Shown here: piece after piece, positions 6,203 to 9,392 of the stretch | Layout of the letters: each line of letters begins with the position of its first letter | How positions within the stretch are numbered: position 1 is the first letter of the stretch | Source of the DNA: a bacterium | GTDB taxonomy: Bacteria; Krumholzibacteriota; Krumholzibacteria; LZORAL124-64-63 | DNA: 9,392 nucleotides | Assembly: GCA_003646045.1 (NCBI GenBank) | Contig: QNDV01000063.1 | Coordinates: 1-9,392 of the forward strand | Direction of reading: 5' to 3' | Notes under the pieces: generated by a model | Databases searched by the model: none | The model's input: only the letters and a program-made list of their open reading frames with translations | Told to the model about the DNA's origin: nothing | Translations under genes and position numbers: made by a program

Positions 6203-7015
6203 ATGCGACACCCGGAAACAGGGTCCATGTCCAATGAGCGCTGCTTCGTCTGCGGGGGGCCACTGGGCCCGGCCTTCAGCAAGCAGTTCGACTGGCAGAA
6301 CCTGGGCCGGGTAGACTACTCGCGCTGTGTTGCCTGCGGCTTTGTCCTGTCACGAACCCATGCGCACATGGACCACGGCAGCTGGGAAAACCTCAACGCC
6401 GCCTTCCACGCCGAGCGTGACCCGGCAGCTGGACGCTCCAACGACCAGCGTTGGCTGCAACGCGCCCAGGGCTATGTGGACGCCATCAGTGCGGCACGGA
6501 ACCTGGGTGCAATTCCCGGTGATCGACCCTGGCTGGACTACGGTTGTGGCAGCGGGCAGTTGAGCGATCTGGTGGAACAGCGCACGAGTCATGCGGTCCT
6601 GCGGTACGAACCCTTCCTTCCCGGTCAGGGAGAGCGTTGGGTCGATGCCGCGTCACTGGCCCCCGGTTCGTGCGACCTCGTCATCAACACGGCCATGTTC
6701 GAGCATGTGCGCGACCGCGCCTCCCTCGACCACCTGGCGGGACTCGTATCCGCCGACGGAGCACTGGCCCTGCACACAGTGGTGGTGAAACACGTACCGG
6801 ACGACCCGGACTGGTTCTATCTGCTGCCGGTGCACTGTGCTTTCTTCACCAATGCGGCCATGGAACATCTGTGCCGGGAATGGGGCTTCCTGTCGGCGGC
6901 CTACCATGTACCCGCCCGCCTGTGGCTGCTTTTCCGGCGGCCCCTGTCCACCCTCCCGGCGGAACTTTCAGAAGAGCCGTGGGTCAGCGACCAGGGCTTC
7001 GTCGGCTACTGGTAG
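6203..7015 (+). CDS. Class I SAM-dependent methyltransferase with N-terminal Cys4 zinc ribbon
   Basis: A 270-residue protein. A zinc-ribbon-like pattern C14-x2-C17 ... C42-x2-C45-G comes first. The Rossmann methyltransferase domain follows, with motif I LDYGCGSGQ (residues 111-119), an acidic residue at Glu136 for the SAM ribose, and INTAMFEHV (161-169) as the post-II motif. The substrate is unknown; proteins of this layout are common in sugar, polysaccharide and secondary-metabolite clusters, and nothing nearby points to one. Two starts are possible. ATG 6203 is listed; ATG 6227 (Met9) lies just before the first cysteine pair, has CAGGG shortly upstream, and loses no domain, so it may be the true start. 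The gene begins 23 bases after fadE and could be transcribed with it. Its last 10 bases overlap the opposing methyltransferase, and it ends in TAG. Confidence 0.82.
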   Translation: MRHPETGSMSNERCFVCGGPLGPAFSKQFDWQNLGRVDYSRCVACGFVLSRTHAHMDHGSWENLNAAFHAERDPAAGRSNDQRWLQRAQGYVDAISAARNLGAIPGDRPWLDYGCGSGQLSDLVEQRTSHAVLRYEPFLPGQGERWVDAASLAPGSCDLVINTAMFEHVRDRASLDHLAGLVSADGALALHTVVVKHVPDDPDWFYLLPVHCAFFTNAAMEHLCREWGFLSAAYHVPARLWLLFRRPLSTLPAELSEEPWVSDQGFVGYW

Positions 7016-7959
7016 TCGGTTGGGCGCAGGTGGAAGATGAAATCCAGGCCAAAGTCGTGCAGACCGGGCAGGACATTGAGCGAGTTCTGCAGGAACCGCA
7101 GGCGGTAATAAAACGCCGGTCTTGATCCCGACCGGTCCACGTCGGGGACCTTGTTCGCGCATTCCGTGGCAGGCGCGGACTCCGTGGCGGGCATACGCAG
7201 GGGCTCTTGCCAGTTCTTCTTGCGCGGCAGGATACCCCGATTGCGCAAACCCCGTTTGATGCTGCCGGTCTCGGTCCTGACGATGCGGAAGCCCGTCTGC
7301 GCCAACATCGTCTTGAGAGTCTCCTGGTGAAAGAAGTAGAGGTGACCGCTGTGACTGCGGGCGGGAATCCCCTGGCCCTGGTGAAACGCCACCAGAGGCA
7401 GGTGATCGTTGGCCCCGTTGGGTACCGCCAGGAAGAACCGGCCGTCCGGCTTGATGATCCGCCGGCACTCACGCAGCAGCGCCACCGGGTCGAGTACGTG
7501 CTCGAGCACGTTGTTCAGGTGGATGTAGTCGAAAAACGCATCCGGATACCCTGCCTGGCAGAGATCGCCCTGCCGAACATCAAGTCCCAGCCGGTCGCGG
7601 GCATGTGCCACGGCGGCGGATCCGAATTCCACGCCGTGCACCTCCCAGGCGCAGTGCCGCCGGATACCGGCCAGCAGGTGGCCCGTGGCGCAACCGATAT
7701 CCAGAAACGTGCCCCGCGGCCCCAGTCGTTTCAGACGCGCCGCATAGACGGCGCCCTTGCCCTCGGCATACCCTGGATCGAAATCGAAGTAATCCGCCGA
7801 GTAGAACTGTTCCAGGACACCGGGGGTCGGCAGGGGGTCCAGACGGATAACGCCGCATCCGGGGCAACAGACAAGGTCGTAACGACTGCCAGGCACCAGG
7901 GCGACTTCCGCCAATCGCTGATTGGCGCCACTTGCGGAACATACGGGGCAGGTCGACAT
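7006..7959 (-). CDS. Class I SAM-dependent methyltransferase with N-terminal Cys4 zinc ribbon (minus strand)
   Basis: A 317-residue protein starting with CPVC (Cys4, Cys7) and CPGCG (Cys32, Cys35), a small zinc ribbon. YSADYFDF (53-60) follows, then a SAM-binding fold with motif I LDIGCATGHL (86-95), Glu111 in HGVEFG, and LNNVLEHV (148-155). About 65 C-terminal residues lie beyond the usual fold and include a small repeat (PATESAPATE). This layout is common among methyltransferases linked to surface glycans and secondary metabolites, but the substrate cannot be read from sequence. The start at 7959 was chosen because GGAAGGA (7972-7966) lies 6 bases upstream and the zinc ribbon begins at residue 4. 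The open frame continues upstream to 8778 only as antisense to the kinase gene. It converges on the neighbouring methyltransferase, sharing 7006-7015, and ends in TAG. Confidence 0.85.
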   Translation of the reverse strand: MSTCPVCSASGANQRLAEVALVPGSRYDLVCCPGCGVIRLDPLPTPGVLEQFYSADYFDFDPGYAEGKGAVYAARLKRLGPRGTFLDIGCATGHLLAGIRRHCAWEVHGVEFGSAAVAHARDRLGLDVRQGDLCQAGYPDAFFDYIHLNNVLEHVLDPVALLRECRRIIKPDGRFFLAVPNGANDHLPLVAFHQGQGIPARSHSGHLYFFHQETLKTMLAQTGFRIVRTETGSIKRGLRNRGILPRKKNWQEPLRMPATESAPATECANKVPDVDRSGSRPAFYYRLRFLQNSLNVLPGLHDFGLDFIFHLRPTDYQ

Positions 7960-8098
7960 CGCCGGTCCTTCCGGATTCGGCCGCGCTCCGGATATGGGAC
8001 GGGCCCGGTCTGTTGCAGGATAGCGAACCGTCACCCGGGTGGCCATAGCCGGTATGATCGATGGTGTGTGAATCGTCCCGGCAACCCCACTCCGCCAC

Positions 8099-8127
8099 TC
8101 GACGTCCGGTGCGAATTCACCTATTCT
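8099..8127 (+). promoter_or_regulatory. Weak candidate promoter for the kinase gene
   Basis: TCGACG (8099-8104, 4 of 6) and TATTCT (8122-8127, 4 of 6) are separated by 17 bases within the 246-bp divergent spacer (7960-8205). The predicted leader is about 70 bases. No better pair was found in this direction, and no convincing promoter was found for the minus-strand methyltransferase. The spacer shows no other recognisable element. Confidence 0.25.
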
Positions 8128-8205
8128 CAACGTTCCGGGGCGAGATCTGGCGATCCCCGCCAAGACAACGGTCCCGCAACCCTGCTTCCGGGCGGATGAT
8201 ACCTC

Positions 8206-9392
8206 GTGACCGACGAGACCAGAACCATATTCCAACCGGGAGATGACCCGGACGATGCGCACGACCCGCGCCGTGATGTGGATTCTGATCGTACCCTCGA
8301 CGTTCCGTCGGATCCCGATGCCACGGTGGGAGGGCCCGACGAGGACCTCGAGACCACCCCCTCCCGGCCACAACCCGCACCCGAGAGCGAGGACCCGGAC
8401 CGCATCGGCCCCTACCGCCTGATTCGCCCCATCGGCGAGGGAGGCATGGGTGAAGTTTTCCAAGCCGAGCAGCTCTATCCCCTGCGCCGCACGGTTGCCC
8501 TGAAGATCGTCAAGAAGGGTATGGATACCGCCGAGTTCGTGTCCCGCTTCGAATCGGAGCGACAGGCCCTGGCCCTCATGGACCACCCCGGCATCGCCCG
8601 GGTCTTCGACGCCGGCGCCACTCCCCTCGGTCGCCCCTACTTCGTGATGGAGTACGTGGACGGCGTACCGTTGACCGAATTTTGTGACGAGCAGGGCCTG
8701 GATCTGCAGCAGCGCCTCGAGTTGTTCATCCACATCTGCGAGGGTGTCCAGCACGCCCACCAGAAAGCCATCATCCACCGCGACCTCAAGCCGTCCAATG
8801 TGCTGATCACCGAGGTCGACGGCCAGCCCCAGCCCAAGATCATCGACTTCGGCGTGGCCAAGGCCATGGACCGCGACCTCACCGAGAACACCATGCGCAC
8901 GGGCATGGGCCAGGTCCTCGGCACGCCGGCCTACATGAGCCCCGAGCAGGCGGACTTCGACGCCCAGAACGTGGACACGCGGGCCGACGTCTACGCCCTT
9001 GGTGTGATCCTCTACGAGTTGATTGCCGGCGAGCGTCCCTTTGCCAAGAAGGAGTTGGAGTCGGCGGGGTTCAAGGAAGCCCTGCGGATGATCCGCGAGG
9101 ACGACCCGCCGCGGCCCAGTGACCGCTACGATACCCTGGCCGAAAACCGGGACACGGTGGCGATGTGTCGCGGCACCGACACGTCCAGCCTTCGTCGCAA
9201 GCTGAGGGGAGACCTGGACTGGATCACCATGAAGGCGCTGGAGAAGGAGCCGGCCCGGCGCTACGCGGCGGCCTCGGCCCTGGCCCAGGATGTGCAGCGC
9301 TACCTGGACTTCGAACCGGTGAGCGCAGGGCCGCCCACCGTCAGGTACCGGGCGGGCAAGTTCATCCGCCGCAACCGGGCCGGCGTGGTGAC
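8206..9392 (+). CDS. Serine/threonine protein kinase, Pkn type, probably membrane-anchored with TPR repeats (3' end outside window)
   Basis: The visible 395 residues begin with about 65 residues rich in Asp, Glu, Pro and Thr. A complete Hanks-type kinase domain follows (about 68-365). It has the glycine loop GEGGMGEVF (77-85), catalytic Lys100 in VALKIV, HRDLKPSN with Asp193, DFG with Asp214, and GTPAYMSPEQ, so it should be active. LRGDLDWITMKALEKEPARRY and the QRYLDFEPV...RRNRAGVV tail are typical of kinases continuing into a transmembrane helix and TPR repeats in Planctomycetes, Acidobacteria and related phyla; that continuation is inferred. GTG 8206 is the start because TGA lies in frame at 8197-8199 and no in-frame ATG occurs before the glycine loop; the Shine-Dalgarno (GGCGGA) is weak. 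It is divergent from the methyltransferase at 7006-7959. The ECF sigma factor gene often beside such kinases is not seen here. Confidence 0.92.
   Translation, partial: MTDETRTIFQPGDDPDDAHDPRRDVDSDRTLDVPSDPDATVGGPDEDLETTPSRPQPAPESEDPDRIGPYRLIRPIGEGGMGEVFQAEQLYPLRRTVALKIVKKGMDTAEFVSRFESERQALALMDHPGIARVFDAGATPLGRPYFVMEYVDGVPLTEFCDEQGLDLQQRLELFIHICEGVQHAHQKAIIHRDLKPSNVLITEVDGQPQPKIIDFGVAKAMDRDLTENTMRTGMGQVLGTPAYMSPEQADFDAQNVDTRADVYALGVILYELIAGERPFAKKELESAGFKEALRMIREDDPPRPSDRYDTLAENRDTVAMCRGTDTSSLRRKLRGDLDWITMKALEKEPARRYAAASALAQDVQRYLDFEPVSAGPPTVRYRAGKFIRRNRAGVV

Noticed and set aside
6195..6216. TCCGGG/CCCGGA stem as a terminator after fadE.
   Set aside because: Only 6 bp with a 10-base loop, no T-run after it, and it overlaps the possible methyltransferase start.
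7161..7197. Small direct repeat TCCGTGGC(A/G)GGC in the second methyltransferase.
   Set aside because: Two short imperfect copies encoding a Pro-Ala-Thr-Glu linker; best read as ordinary low-complexity protein sequence.
8041..8062. Near-palindrome CCATAGCCGGTATG with TATGAT as a promoter or operator in the divergent spacer.
   Set aside because: Arms are only four bases, and no acceptable -35 box lies at the right distance.
7207..8199. A 330-codon plus-strand open frame opposite the second methyltransferase.
   Set aside because: No conserved motifs, and the opposite strand has clear SAM-binding motifs and a ribosome-binding site.
7960..8778. Upstream in-frame extension of the minus-strand methyltransferase to 8778 (590 residues in total).
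   Set aside because: The extension is antisense to the kinase domain and shows no domain; a good Shine-Dalgarno and the zinc ribbon place the start at 7959.

Overview
This is a high-GC bacterial window holding a fatty-acid beta-oxidation operon with its own regulator, followed by three unrelated genes. Gene order and regulator match the Bacillus subtilis fadNAE operon and FadR. The GC-rich codon use, and a serine/threonine kinase of the type fused to TPR repeats in Planctomycetes, Acidobacteria and several uncultured phyla, point to a high-GC environmental bacterium rather than a Bacillus. The phylum cannot be fixed from this sequence.

Left end (1-800): on the minus strand, a FadR-like TetR repressor (29-616) is followed at once, through a TGATG overlap, by a gene with a hydrophobic start that leaves the window. 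Between fadR and fadN, a very good sigma70 promoter (TTGACA, 17 bp, TAAAAT) faces the operon. A FadR-type palindrome sits on its expected transcription start. A second copy, 16 of 18 bases identical, lies in the fadR leader. This suggests one repressor switching off both directions, relieved by long-chain acyl-CoA as in known FadR systems.

Operon (801-6179, plus strand): fadN (3-hydroxyacyl-CoA dehydrogenase plus enoyl-CoA hydratase), fadA (thiolase) and fadE (acyl-CoA dehydrogenase) together supply all four steps of a beta-oxidation cycle. The striking point is that fadN is cut by an in-frame amber codon at 1695-1697, exactly between its two enzymatic halves, while both halves keep their catalytic residues and the joined length (790 codons) is normal. 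The amber lies in a perfect 7-bp inverted repeat. All three genes are also in one reading frame, so 801-6179 is interrupted only by TAG codons.

Right part: two class I methyltransferases, each with an N-terminal Cys4 zinc ribbon, converge and overlap by 10 bp (6203-7015 plus, 7006-7959 minus). A 246-bp divergent spacer then leads to a membrane-type Ser/Thr kinase starting at GTG 8206 and running off the right edge. No RNA genes, mobile elements or CRISPR arrays were seen.
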